Below, piece after piece: positions 45,894 through 54,372 of a stretch of DNA of 64,000 nucleotides. Position 1 is the stretch's first letter. Each line of letters opens with the position of its first letter. The notes beneath the pieces are model-generated. The model was given only the letters and a program-made list of their open reading frames with translations, did not search any database and was not told the origin of the DNA. The stretch covers positions 1 through 64,000 of the forward strand of contig JAJRSA010000015.1 of assembly GCA_024279035.1 (NCBI GenBank), given 5' to 3'. The position numbers and the translations under genes were made by a program. The stretch comes from Alphaproteobacteria bacterium. GTDB taxonomy: Bacteria > Pseudomonadota > Alphaproteobacteria > Micavibrionales > Micavibrionaceae.

Positions 45894-47399
45894 ATGAACA
45901 ATATCGCACATATGACACAAGACTCGGTCGAGATGGTATCCACCGAAACATCCCCACAAACGCACCTTCCTCATAACTTAGAGGCAGAACAAGGTTTGAT
46001 TGGGGCCTTATTATTGGACAATAAAGTCTTGGAACGTGTAGCAGATCTCTTAAAGCCTGTGCATTTTTATGCAGGCGCCCATACTCGTATTTATGAAGCG
46101 ATCCATGTTCTTGTTGAGCGCGGACAAGCCGCCACTCCCGTCACGCTCAAAGGTTATTTTGAGAAAGATCAGGATTTAAACTCTGTGGGTGGGGTTGAAT
46201 ATCTGGCAGATCTGGCAGGCTCTGTGGTGAGCTTAACCAATGCAGAAAGCTATGCACATACAATTTATGATCTCTATTTGAGGCGTGAGCTGGTGAGTGT
46301 CGGGAGTGACATCATTGAAGATGCCCGTGGTTTTTCCATTGATCAAGAAACAACGGAAACCATTGAAAAAGCAGAAGCAGAGCTTTTTAAGCTCGCAGAA
46401 AGCGGAGAATCTAAAGGTGGATTCGTAACCCTAAGAGATTCGGTTGTCACAGCCATTGAAATTGCAGAGAAAGCCTATAACACCCAAGGTCAAGTCACGG
46501 GGGCGACAACAGGTCTTGTGGATATAGATAAAAAACTGGGCGGATTACACCCCTCTGATTTATTAATTCTCGCCGCGCGTCCCTCTATGGGGAAAACAGC
46601 GCTGGCCGTTAATATTGCCTTTAATGCCTCCAAAAGATATGCCGAATCGGGAGGGAAAGAAGGAGCTGTCACCGCCTTTTTCTCGCTTGAGATGTCTCAC
46701 GATCAGCTCACGACACGTATTCTTGCCGATCAGGCCAGTATCTCAGGAGACTCTATTCGGAAAGGACATTTAACCCAAGATCAATTTAGAGATTTTGCAC
46801 AAGCTGCACACGCTCTCAGCCAAATTCCTCTTTACATTGATGATACGCCTGCCCTCTCTATTGCTGCCGTGCGCACACGCTCTCGTCGCCTCAAAAGGCA
46901 ACATGGATTAGGCCTCATTGTCGTTGATTATCTTCAGCTCTTACGAGGATCTGGGAGCAAACAATCAGAAACAAATCGTGTCAACGAAGTGTCAGAAATC
47001 ACCAGAGGTCTAAAAGCCCTTGCTAAAGAACTCCAAGTCCCTGTCCTAGCTCTCTCGCAATTGTCTCGAGGCGTAGAATCTCGTGATGATAAACGCCCTA
47101 TGCTCTCTGATCTCCGAGAGTCAGGTTCAATTGAACAAGATTCTGATGTTGTCATGTTTATTTATCGGGAGGAATACTATCTCTCTCGTGAAGAGCCAAG
47201 CCAAAAAACAAGCGAATCTGCCGAGAAATTCAATGAACGCTACGAGACATGGTCGCGTCGAATCCAAGACATGGCTAATCTCGCCGAAGTCATCGTTGCC
47301 AAACAAAGACACGGCCCTATCGGCCCCATCAAACTCCAATTCGACGCAAACTACACGCGTTTCTCAGATTTAGCACAAAGTTACGATCAAGATCATTAA
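45894..47399 (+). CDS. dnaB: Replicative DNA helicase
   Basis: DnaB, 501 residues, unwinds DNA at the fork. An N-terminal DnaG-interacting domain (PHNLEAEQGLIGALLLDN) is followed by a linker and a RecA-like core with Walker A ARPSMGKTAL near 225-235, Walker B GLIVVDYLQLL, and the QLSRGVESRDDKRPMLSDLRE element with the arginine finger region. GGAGAG lies 3 nt before the ATG; a second Met (MTQDSVEM) is possible. There is no intein. It is single and ends directly before structured repeat copy B. Confidence 0.97.
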   Translation: MNNIAHMTQDSVEMVSTETSPQTHLPHNLEAEQGLIGALLLDNKVLERVADLLKPVHFYAGAHTRIYEAIHVLVERGQAATPVTLKGYFEKDQDLNSVGGVEYLADLAGSVVSLTNAESYAHTIYDLYLRRELVSVGSDIIEDARGFSIDQETTETIEKAEAELFKLAESGESKGGFVTLRDSVVTAIEIAEKAYNTQGQVTGATTGLVDIDKKLGGLHPSDLLILAARPSMGKTALAVNIAFNASKRYAESGGKEGAVTAFFSLEMSHDQLTTRILADQASISGDSIRKGHLTQDQFRDFAQAAHALSQIPLYIDDTPALSIAAVRTRSRRLKRQHGLGLIVVDYLQLLRGSGSKQSETNRVNEVSEITRGLKALAKELQVPVLALSQLSRGVESRDDKRPMLSDLRESGSIEQDSDVVMFIYREEYYLSREEPSQKTSESAEKFNERYETWSRRIQDMANLAEVIVAKQRHGPIGPIKLQFDANYTRFSDLAQSYDQDH

Positions 47400-47463
47400 G
47401 AGACAGGACTGTGTCTCCGTCTCGTAGAGAGACAAAGCCTACGTGGCGCTTGAACGTCATATA
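47400..47463 (+). repeat. Two-hairpin structured repeat, copy B
   Basis: Hairpin 1 is GAGACA-GGACTG-TGTCTC (47400-47417). Hairpin 2 is GTCTC-GTAGA-GAGAC (47419-47433). The tail AAGCCTACGTGGC (47435-47447) and TGAACGTCATATA correspond to copy A at 30331-30390. The stems differ from copy A in base identity while remaining complementary. It occupies the whole gap between the convergent dnaB and ctaB genes and its tail includes the ctaB stop, so it may serve as a terminator for both. Confidence 0.6.
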
Positions 47464-48350
47464 GAGTGATCTAACATAAGCACAGCAAACAAGGCAAAAA
47501 GATAAAATACTGAATAGCCAAACATCTGTTTTGCAGATCTATGTGTTTTATCCCTGAGTGTTAAAAGTGCGATGACAATAAACCCTCCACTAAGAATGAA
47601 GGCACTCACACCATAAATCATACCTGCAAATCCTAGCCCCCATGGCGCAAGCGTAACAGGAAACAAAAGAATTGTATAAAATACCATCTGGGTTTTTGTA
47701 TGAGGCTCTCCTGCCGTGACGGGCAACATTGGGATTTTTGCGCGCTTGTAATCTTCATTGGCAAAGAGCGCCAATGCCCAAAAATGGGGGGGAGTCCACA
47801 TAAAAATAATGAAAAACAACAAAAGCGGATAAAGGGTCACACCCCCTGTGACGGCCGCCCACCCAATCATCGGGGGGAAAGCCCCTGCAGCACCTCCAAT
47901 CACAATATTATAGGGCGTACGGGGTTTGAGCCAGATCGTATAAATCACCACATAGAAAAAACTGGCGAACATCAAAAGACCTGCTGCCACCCAATTGGTT
48001 GCTAATCCCATCATCATAAAAGCTACAAGGCTCACAAAAATGGAAAAGCCCAACGCATTATCAGGATGGATCAACCCAGTTGGTAAAGGCCTGTTTTTTG
48101 TACGATTCATAATCGCATCAAGATCTCGTTCAAACCACATATTGAAAGCCCCCGCCGCCCCCGACCCCAAAGCCAAGGCGAGAATAGACAATATTGCAAC
48201 AAACGGGTGCATTTCTGCTCGTGCAGGAGCCACCCATAACCCTACAAACCCTGTAAATACAACAAGACTCATCACACGGGGTTTAAGGAGTTCAAAATAC
48301 CCCTTGAGAGAAGAACGAGTATCCGACGGTATAGAAGAAGATAGAGTCAT
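47457..48350 (-). CDS. ctaB: Protohaem IX farnesyltransferase (haem O synthase)
   Basis: This 297-residue UbiA-type prenyltransferase has about nine membrane helices and the first Asp-rich motif MWFERDLDAIMNRTKNRPLP (DxxxD), the second WTPPHFWALALFANEDYKRAKIPMLP, and PYNIVIGGAAGAFPPMIGW between. It makes haem O for terminal oxidases. coxB/ctaC genes, its usual partners, are not adjacent. It precedes nothing on its 3' side but repeat copy B. Confidence 0.95.
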   Translation of the reverse strand: MTLSSSIPSDTRSSLKGYFELLKPRVMSLVVFTGFVGLWVAPARAEMHPFVAILSILALALGSGAAGAFNMWFERDLDAIMNRTKNRPLPTGLIHPDNALGFSIFVSLVAFMMMGLATNWVAAGLLMFASFFYVVIYTIWLKPRTPYNIVIGGAAGAFPPMIGWAAVTGGVTLYPLLLFFIIFMWTPPHFWALALFANEDYKRAKIPMLPVTAGEPHTKTQMVFYTILLFPVTLAPWGLGFAGMIYGVSAFILSGGFIVIALLTLRDKTHRSAKQMFGYSVFYLFALFAVLMLDHSI

Positions 48351-48363
48351 GCAGCCTCACATA

Positions 48364-48888
48364 CTATTTTCTTTCCAATTCTGCAATTCTAAGTTGTCGT
48401 GCTCGCGTTAAAATAGCATCTTCTAATTTACGGGCTGTGTCTGAAGCAGGAGTTACACTTACATTGTTCACTTGTTTAAAGACTGTCACCTTTACCGCAG
48501 AGGCTTTTAGTTCTTTCCCTAAGATAAAAACATTTAATTTAAGCTGTTCATTCGGTGTGTTGGCATCACTGTGCCAATCTGTGAGAATTGTTCCTCCGAA
48601 AGGATCAGCACTCGCCAAAGGCATGAAAGAGACTGTATCTAAAGCAGCGCGCCATAAAAAGCTATTGACGGTAATCCCTTCGCTGTTCTTGTTTTCTTCT
48701 CCGCTTGGATTCAGGAGAGACCCTTTCCCAAAAATACTCGGTGCATCCGCGTAAATACCGCCATATTGTTCGGTAGAGGCACGATCAGCCCCTGTTGGAT
48801 ATTTGGCTTCTCTCTCAATATTGCTACATGCCGTTAGAACAAAGAGTGTTGACGTGATAAAGAGGACAAGTGTATTGATCTTAGTCAT
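48364..48888 (-). CDS. DUF3576 lipoprotein
   Basis: The 174-residue protein has a signal peptide with lipobox FVLTAC (Cys21) and the DUF3576 core (NSFLWRAALDTVSFMPLASADPFGGTILTDWH, then ELKASAVKVTVFKQ). The family is largely confined to alphaproteobacteria and is anchored in the envelope; its role is not established. It is 13 bp upstream of ctaB on the same strand, so probably co-transcribed. Upstream is the 318-bp gap to porin. Confidence 0.85.
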   Translation of the reverse strand: MTKINTLVLFITSTLFVLTACSNIEREAKYPTGADRASTEQYGGIYADAPSIFGKGSLLNPSGEENKNSEGITVNSFLWRAALDTVSFMPLASADPFGGTILTDWHSDANTPNEQLKLNVFILGKELKASAVKVTVFKQVNNVSVTPASDTARKLEDAILTRARQLRIAELERK

Positions 48889-49206
48889 ATTCTATAGCCT
48901 TGGTTTATTTATGCTTGATATCTCTACCATGTGAAATGAAGCTCTACAAGTCCAGAGACACTTCTAAAACTTAGAGTTTCAAAGAATAAGGCGCTTCATA
49001 CAAAAAACAAGAGTGTTGCAAAAATACCACTATTTTATAGAGGGAGATCTATATCTTTTTCCTTCCCCTTGAGTTTTAAAAGTTTTCGCTCACAATAAGG
49101 GCGTATTCGAATAATTCGGGTACATCTTTGTTGGCCGATGTCGGTCTAATTTTAATCTTAATGGTTCATTTTACATTGCGTAGAACAAAATAATTGGAGG
49201 ATAACC
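48889..49206. other. Intergenic region upstream of the porin gene
   Basis: A possible porin promoter is TTGTTG (49128-49133), 17 bp, TTTAAT (49151-49156), 51 bp before the ATG, which has a GGAGGA site. A 10-bp palindrome TATTCGAATA (49104-49113) and an imperfect GGCCGATGTCGGTC palindrome (about 49133-49146, overlapping the promoter) could bind a regulator. The first half, near the DUF3576 start, shows no gene. Confidence 0.4.
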
Positions 49207-50373
49207 ATGAAAAAACTACTTTTAAGCAGCGTTGCTGTGATCAGTCTTGCCGCAGTCGCTACACCAGCGTCCGCTCAAGGACTAAAGCTTGACCTTGGTG
49301 GTCATTATAAAGGGTACGGCGTAATCAATAGCCAAGACGAAGCGACTGGTTCTGAAGCCCGTTCTGTTGACTGGCTACAAGAAACTGAAATTCACTTCGG
49401 TGGAGAAACAACTTTGGACAGTGGCCTAACAGTTGGAGCTCATTTCGAAGCTGACTCAGATGCAAATGATTCATTTTCTGTTGATGAGTCTTATGCTTAC
49501 TTTGCTGGCTCATGGGGTCGCGTTAACCTTGGGGATGAAGATGGATCTGCATACTTACTACAAGTTGCTGCCCCTTCAGCTGACTCAAACGTTGATGGTA
49601 TTCGTCAGTTCGTACAAGGCGTGAACTATATGGTTTCCCCAATGGGTGCTGGTTTCATGAACTGGGATGGTTTCGACTATGATAACGATCTTACAAATGA
49701 TGCTAACAAATTGACATACTTGTCACCTATCATGAACGGTTTCCAAGCGGGTGTTTCTTATACACCTGACACACAAGACTTGGCGTCTCGTCAAGGTGTG
49801 ACTGGTGCGCCTGGTGGATTTGCAAACAGCAGCCTTGCTGGTGTAAATGCAGATGATGTTGATGGTGCCTGGGGTGAAGCTTATGAAGGAGCTGTACGCT
49901 ACGAAGGTTCATTCAATAATGTTGGTGTTATCGCTGGTGCAGGGTACACAACAGTACGCCTTGAACAAGATGGGGCTGTCGCTGCTGCCGCTGGTGAAGA
50001 TGATTATGACGAGTGGAATGCTGGTCTTGATCTTGACTTCGGTGCGTTCGGACTTGGTGTTGTTTACACAGAAAACAACAACGGTTCAGACACAAACGGT
50101 GCTGATTCAAATGAGACATGGGTTGTTGGTGCAGACTACACAACTGGTCCATTTAAATTGGGTGTATCATACTTGAACAACGAAAATGAAGCGTTGCAAA
50201 CTGCTGGTACAGAAGTTGAAACAGACCGCTACACAGGTGGTGTTGTTTACACATACGGCCCAGGCATGAGCTTCCGTGGATCAATCAGCTACATTGATCA
50301 TGAAGTTGAAGGATCTTCTACAAGCGATACAGATTCTACAAACCTTCTTTTGGGAACACAAATCAACTTCTAA
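49207..50373 (+). CDS. Outer-membrane general porin
   Basis: This 388-residue protein has a signal peptide MKKLLLSSVAVISLAAVATP with AxA-type cleavage after ASA (about residue 23). The mature part is acidic, Gly/Asn/Tyr-rich, with alternating beta strands; it contains YAYFAGSWGRVNLGDEDG, a porin-type L3 region, and ends in the C-terminal Phe signature (LLLGTQINF). It belongs to the alphaproteobacterial trimeric porin family. Base use differs from its neighbours (more regular, T/A-ending codons such as GGT and GCT), consistent with high expression. A strong terminator follows directly. Confidence 0.92.
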   Translation: MKKLLLSSVAVISLAAVATPASAQGLKLDLGGHYKGYGVINSQDEATGSEARSVDWLQETEIHFGGETTLDSGLTVGAHFEADSDANDSFSVDESYAYFAGSWGRVNLGDEDGSAYLLQVAAPSADSNVDGIRQFVQGVNYMVSPMGAGFMNWDGFDYDNDLTNDANKLTYLSPIMNGFQAGVSYTPDTQDLASRQGVTGAPGGFANSSLAGVNADDVDGAWGEAYEGAVRYEGSFNNVGVIAGAGYTTVRLEQDGAVAAAAGEDDYDEWNAGLDLDFGAFGLGVVYTENNNGSDTNGADSNETWVVGADYTTGPFKLGVSYLNNENEALQTAGTEVETDRYTGGVVYTYGPGMSFRGSISYIDHEVEGSSTSDTDSTNLLLGTQINF

Positions 50374-50401
50374 TCGAAGTCGATCATAAGAATTTGAGAA
50401 A

Positions 50402-50426
50402 GGGCGCTTGCGAGCGCCCTTTTTTG
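50402..50426 (+). terminator. Intrinsic terminator of the porin gene
   Basis: GGGCGCT-TGCG-AGCGCCC (50402-50419) forms a GC-rich stem and is followed by a run of seven T. It lies 28 bp after the porin stop. Confidence 0.9.
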
Positions 50427-50504
50427 TGTTTAGATTTAACACCCTAAAATAATTCCCCTCTTGCCCGAGATAAGATAAGCTCTGACAAAAAGTGAGCGTC
50501 CTCT

Positions 50505-51407
50505 ATGCCGACCATTAAAATTATCGCAGGCCCTACCGCAAGTGGAAAATCTTCTTATGCACTGGAAGTTGCCCGTCAGTGTGACGGGGTAATTATTAAT
50601 GCAGATTCTATGCAAATCTATAAGGATCTGCCGATCTTAACGGCACAGCCTCCTCTTGAAGAACAAGAAGATATTCCCCATAGGCTCTATAGCGTTCTTG
50701 ATGGCGCGCACCGTTTTGATGCGGTGCAATGGAGCAATATGGCCAAAGCAGAGATTGAAACCTGCTTTAAAAACGATCAAACGCCCATTCTTGTCGGGGG
50801 AACAGGCTTTTATTTGAAAGCTTTGATGGAGGGGCTCTCTCCTATTCCAGATATTCCTCTTGAGATTAGACATTTCACAGAAAAACTCCAAGAAATGACA
50901 GGTAATCCCGGATTTCATGCGCTCCTCAAAGCTAAAGACCCTACACTTTCTGAAAAGCTTGATCCGATGAACACCCAGCGCCTTATCCATGCATGGGAGG
51001 TTTTAGAAGCGACAGGAAAGCCTCTTTCCTACTGGCAGTCTCTGCCCAAAGACGCACCTCCACAAGAATGGGCGTTTGAGGTAACACTCCTCCTCCCCGC
51101 ACGTGAAAAGCTCTATCAAAATATAGAAAATCGGTTTGATGAAATGCTGGATAAAAATGTGATGGAGGAGGTCATCACTCTCCACACGCGGATTGAAAAT
51201 GGAGAGGTCGCCGAAGATGCCACCATTATCGTCGCCCATGGATATCGTGCCCTGCGCGATTACCATCTCGGTCTAAAATCTCTAGAAGAGGTGCGGAGTA
51301 TAGGAATTATAGACACACGTCGCTATGCTAAACGCCAATACACATGGTTCAAAAACCAGATCAAAGAAGAGGGGAATGTGAAAAAGCTCACATTTGTGGA
51401 TATATGA
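50505..51407 (+). CDS. miaA: tRNA dimethylallyltransferase
   Basis: MiaA adds dimethylallyl to A37 of tRNAs reading UNN codons. At 300 residues it shows the P-loop GPTASGKSSYA at 9-19, INADSMQIYKDLPILTAQP, the LVGGTGFYLKALMEGLSPIP binding region and RRYAKRQYTWFKNQ near the end. It begins a compact run of genes: two tiny membrane ORFs and a hydrolase follow, each overlapping the previous stop. Confidence 0.96.
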   Translation: MPTIKIIAGPTASGKSSYALEVARQCDGVIINADSMQIYKDLPILTAQPPLEEQEDIPHRLYSVLDGAHRFDAVQWSNMAKAEIETCFKNDQTPILVGGTGFYLKALMEGLSPIPDIPLEIRHFTEKLQEMTGNPGFHALLKAKDPTLSEKLDPMNTQRLIHAWEVLEATGKPLSYWQSLPKDAPPQEWAFEVTLLLPAREKLYQNIENRFDEMLDKNVMEEVITLHTRIENGEVAEDATIIVAHGYRALRDYHLGLKSLEEVRSIGIIDTRRYAKRQYTWFKNQIKEEGNVKKLTFVDI

Positions 51408-51511
51408 CCCAAAACAGCATAAAAGGCATCCTTTTATATATTTCCTCCACCTTTTTTCTCGTGTTTATGATGGTTTTTGGCTATCTCATTTGGCAGGATA
51501 TTCCACAATGA
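51404..51511 (+). CDS. 35-aa single-pass membrane peptide coupled to miaA
   Basis: The ATG overlaps the miaA stop (ATGA). The peptide has one long hydrophobic stretch (ILLYISSTFFLVFMMVFGYL) flanked by short polar ends, MTQNSIKG and WQDIPQ. Its stop overlaps the start of a second small ORF in the same way. Consecutive ATGA junctions make translation by coupling likely. The function is unknown; I do not recognise a family. Confidence 0.45.
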   Translation: MTQNSIKGILLYISSTFFLVFMMVFGYLIWQDIPQ

Positions 51512-51612
51512 ATATCTGGATCGGAGGGTTAATTGTTACTGCCAGTAACTTAGTGATTGTCTGGCGCGAAATGAATCCTAACAGAAAGGCTCTCTCTCAT
51601 GAAAAAACTTGA
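51508..51612 (+). CDS. 34-aa membrane peptide, second in the miaA chain
   Basis: The ATG overlaps the previous stop (ATGA). It has a short hydrophobic helix ([19 protein letters not shown]) followed by a basic/polar tail ([15 protein letters not shown]). It overlaps the start of the hydrolase gene (51599) by 14 bp. The paired arrangement with the preceding peptide suggests a two-component small membrane unit, or leader-type coupling for the hydrolase. The function is unknown. Confidence 0.4.
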   Translation: MNIWIGGLIVTASNLVIVWREMNPNRKALSHEKT

Positions 51613-52357
51613 ATTTAACGGCGCACAAGGCCATATGTTGGCGGCACGCCTTGATGAACCTAAGGAGGGCAAGATCAAAGCTTATGCGCTCTTTGCCCAT
51701 TGTTTTACCTGCACAAAAGATATTTTTGGGGCATCCAATATTGCAAAAACGCTTGTCCAAGAAGGATATGCCGTTCTTAGATTTGATTTCACAGGGCTAG
51801 GCGCCAGTGAAGGAGATTTCTCCAATACAAATTTCTCTTCTAATATTGAGGATTTAATCTGTGCTGCTGATTTCATGAGAGAGACTTTAAAAGCACCCCA
51901 ATTAATCATTGGACACTCTTTAGGAGGGGCAGCCGTTTTAGTCGCCGCACGGGATATTCCAGAGGTAAATGCTGTGGCAACAATTGGTGCCCCTGCAGAC
52001 TCTGGACATGTCGCCCATAATTTCTCACAAGACCGTGCCAAAATCATGAATGAGGGAGAAGCAGAGGTTTGCTTGGTTGGGAGACCGTTTACAATCAAAA
52101 AGCAATTCATAGAAGATATTGAATCTCAGAACATGGAGCATGCCATTGCAACACTCAACAAACCGCTCCTCGTGCTCCATGCCCCAGCAGATGCAACGGT
52201 CGGGATACAAAATGCCGCAAAAATCTTTGAGACCGCCCGCCATCCTAAAAGCTTTATTTCTCTAGACACAGCAGATCATCTTCTCAGCAAAAGAGAGGAT
52301 GCCACCTACACAGCCCACGCCATTTCTGGATGGGCTGAGCGTTATATTACTGCATGA
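51599..52357 (+). CDS. Alpha/beta hydrolase (OsmC-associated type, without OsmC domain)
   Basis: This 252-residue alpha/beta hydrolase has the nucleophile elbow GHSLGGAA (Ser near 107), the early strand region [44 protein letters not shown], and the catalytic His in [15 protein letters not shown]. Related proteins often carry a C-terminal OsmC domain; here the frame stops after the hydrolase. The substrate is unknown. It is the last gene of the miaA chain. Its stop overlaps the convergent gene by 11 bp. Confidence 0.8.
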   Translation: MKKLEFNGAQGHMLAARLDEPKEGKIKAYALFAHCFTCTKDIFGASNIAKTLVQEGYAVLRFDFTGLGASEGDFSNTNFSSNIEDLICAADFMRETLKAPQLIIGHSLGGAAVLVAARDIPEVNAVATIGAPADSGHVAHNFSQDRAKIMNEGEAEVCLVGRPFTIKKQFIEDIESQNMEHAIATLNKPLLVLHAPADATVGIQNAAKIFETARHPKSFISLDTADHLLSKREDATYTAHAISGWAERYITA

Positions 52358-52937
52358 AGAAGCCTTCTGGACCATACTCCCCTATAACTTCATGTGTTTT
52401 ACTATCCACAACACGGACAAGTTCAACCCCTTTGGTCTTACGGTGGTACTCTATATTAAAGCTTTTGAGTTTATTAAACTTGTCGTTATCTGTCATATAA
52501 TAGAAATCTGATTCTATCCCTACAGTGCGCTTCATATGTTGGTCAACATACTGTTTTTCCAAGCGATCAACGTAGAGCTCATCCAGCGTTGCAAGGGTGC
52601 TTTTGATCGCACGGCGCTTATCTGCGCCTGAAAGATGATAAAAATTAGCTCCGACCTCTACAATGGAGACATGATGTCGATCAATGTAATACTCCCCCAA
52701 AATTCCAGCATTATGGAGCTTTTTTGCATCCAAAAATGGCTCTTTATCCAAACTTGTCCATTGAAGAGGCTGTTCATAGCGTGAAGATTCAAATTTATGT
52801 TGCATATCAACACGCTCAAATCCATGTCGTGTTTGTGCTTGAGGATGCCCCCACTGCCACCATTTAGATCCTGCCATTGCTGTACTAGATCCAGCAACCA
52901 CAGAGAGAATAACGCCACAGACTATAAGTGTTTTCAT
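52347..52937 (-). CDS. Hypothetical secreted protein
   Basis: At 196 residues, it has an N-terminal signal peptide ([18 protein letters not shown], probable cleavage after AMA). The mature part is soluble, rich in His/Tyr/Trp/aromatic residues ([17 protein letters not shown]) and ends [12 protein letters not shown] recognise no domain. It is probably periplasmic or secreted. It converges with the hydrolase and borders the scar region on its upstream side. Confidence 0.6.
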   Translation of the reverse strand: MKTLIVCGVILSVVAGSSTAMAGSKWWQWGHPQAQTRHGFERVDMQHKFESSRYEQPLQWTSLDKEPFLDAKKLHNAGILGEYYIDRHHVSIVEVGANFYHLSGADKRRAIKSTLATLDELYVDRLEKQYVDQHMKRTVGIESDFYYMTDNDKFNKLKSFNIEYHRKTKGVELVRVVDSKTHEVIGEYGPEGFFMQ

Positions 52938-53008
52938 GATTGACTCCTTTTTGACCCGTCATTAAAAAAATTAACTCTTCATTATGATTACACTGATATA
53001 ATGAAGAA

Positions 53009-53179
53009 ATGATTAACGCTTTAAATAGTTCTGTCAGTGGATTAATTACTCAATCGACAAAAATTCAGGTTAGTGCTTTAAATATCGCGAGGGCCAATAT
53101 CCAGCGGATCTTTAGATCCAGACAATCTCCGACAACCTTATCAAGCGTTAGTGATTATAGTATTTTAGATTTTAAATAA
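53009..53179 (+). pseudogene. Truncated flagellar basal-body-rod-like N-terminal motif (56 aa)
   Basis: The 56-codon frame begins MINALNSSVSGLITQSTKIQ then VSALNIARANIQ. The pattern (I-x-x-A-[LV]-x-x-[AS]-x-S-G-[LM]..Q..[RK]....A.NIANA) is the N-terminal signature of flagellar rod/hook proteins (FlgB/FlgC/FlgF/FlgG). After residue 32 it becomes unrelated (RIFRSRQSPTTLSSVSDYSI) and stops. No other flagellar gene is in the window. It may be a remnant of a lost flagellar gene, or a small stand-alone protein of the kind found in other alphaproteobacteria. Confidence 0.5.
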
Positions 53180-53207
53180 TACATGTTATAGTCATTCTAT
53201 GACCTAT

Positions 53208-53340
53208 CAATTACCCCATAGGAAAGTAGCCATAAAAGCTTACGTGACCTCATAAAAAAAACGACAGGAGAGCATGCCAGTAGACACAAACTATTGAGGA
53301 ACTTATAATGTCTTATTCTTAATTCAATTTACTGTAAATT
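53208..53340 (+). mobile_element. 3' remnant of the same IS630 element as at 1-510
   Basis: CTATTGAGGAACT, ATAATGTCTTATTCTTAATT and CAATTTACT at 53291-53335 match 466-510 at about 47 of 50 positions. Upstream, AAAACGA...GAGAGCATGCC and CCCCATAG align more weakly with the transposase C-terminus (positions about 395-460). The reading frame is destroyed. It lies in the same orientation as the first remnant, 52.8 kb away. The preceding gap, 52938-53008, contains no gene. Confidence 0.75.
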
Positions 53341-53459
53341 ATATTACAGAAGCATAAACATAAGTAAGAAAACTAAAAACTCTTTAAAATTTATATTTTG
53401 ACATATCTTGGATATAGCTCTATGTTTTCATTTTTAATTATATAAAAAGAGAAACGAAA

Positions 53460-53627
53460 ATGAACAACTCCATTATAACCAAAGTTTGCAAGACAATCGA
53501 CGAACCTCTTGCCATAGCGCTGATCCCTGTGGCCATGGCATTTGGCATCGCAGCAATTGGAGCCCTAACAGTTACAGCAATCGGTGTTGATCTCTATAAT
53601 AATTTTCCAAAAAAGACTCACGGCTGA
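53460..53627 (+). CDS. Small hydrophobic protein, 55 aa
   Basis: The ATG at 53460 (RBS AAAGAGAAA) starts a 55-residue frame with an amphipathic start (MNNSIITKVCKTIDEPLA), one long hydrophobic stretch (IALIPVAMAFGIAAIGALTV) and a short tail (GVDLYNNFPKKTHG). The stop lies 10 bp inside the end of the convergent L,D-transpeptidase gene. It is not a recognised family. Composition and size resemble small membrane proteins; it may belong to the scar region around it. Confidence 0.45.
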   Translation: MNNSIITKVCKTIDEPLAIALIPVAMAFGIAAIGALTVTAIGVDLYNNFPKKTHG

Positions 53628-54358
53628 GCCTTAAATACATATTGTCCATTCTGATGTAAGACTCTTGGGGGACGTTTAGTCGTTTCAAAATACTCATAGC
53701 CTGTGCGAATATTTTTCCAAAATGGGCTCCATGAGGAGAGAATATGGGTGCGCATGGCCTCATCTGTCAGAGGGAAGGGGAAGATGTGGACAGGGACGGC
53801 ATATTGTCCTCTTTTGTGCGCCATTTCGACAATGGCATAAATCTCTTCAATGGCAGGATCTGTCATTGCATAACACCCAACAGATTTACATCCTCCATGC
53901 ACCATCAAAAGAGAGCCTGTCCGTCCTAAGGATTGATCGAGCTTATTGGGAAATCCCAAGTTAAAAGAAAGATGGTGTTGGCTGTTGGGATTCATAGATT
54001 GAGGAGTCACATAGTAAAATCCTTCTGGGGATTGTTTATCGCCTTCTTTTAATTTAGGGCCAAGATGGCCTGAGAAATTACAAATGGGATATTCTTTATA
54101 GAGCGCATAGCGAGAGGTTCCATCTTCTTGAATCCACAGCTCTAAAATGGAAGGCTCTTTAAAAATCCGAATAAAAACAGGAGAGCCGAGGGACACTGTT
54201 CGAAATTGAAAATCATACTGGACACGCTCAACAACACGCGAACGATGAAGAGGGCTCCAATTTTCCCATCCTGACTTTAAATCATCGAGTGTCTTTTGAC
54301 ATCCCAAAAGGGTAAACGTCACAAAAACAAGACAGATAGAGGCAAGCATTCTCTGCAT
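53618..54358 (-). CDS. YafK-type L,D-transpeptidase-like lipoprotein
   Basis: At 246 residues, it has a lipobox LLGC (Cys20), then a YkuD-family catalytic domain: YALYKEYPICNFSGHLGPKL, KEGDKQSPEGFYYVT and the active site VHGGCKSVGCYAMTD with His154 and catalytic Cys162. Such enzymes form or cleave 3-3 peptidoglycan cross-links or release Braun-type lipoprotein (YafK/DpaA). It is 14 bp downstream of rho on the same strand, so likely co-transcribed. Confidence 0.88.
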   Translation of the reverse strand: MQRMLASICLVFVTFTLLGCQKTLDDLKSGWENWSPLHRSRVVERVQYDFQFRTVSLGSPVFIRIFKEPSILELWIQEDGTSRYALYKEYPICNFSGHLGPKLKEGDKQSPEGFYYVTPQSMNPNSQHHLSFNLGFPNKLDQSLGRTGSLLMVHGGCKSVGCYAMTDPAIEEIYAIVEMAHKRGQYAVPVHIFPFPLTDEAMRTHILSSWSPFWKNIRTGYEYFETTKRPPRVLHQNGQYVFKAQP

Positions 54359-54372
54359 GAAGAGAGTCCGCC

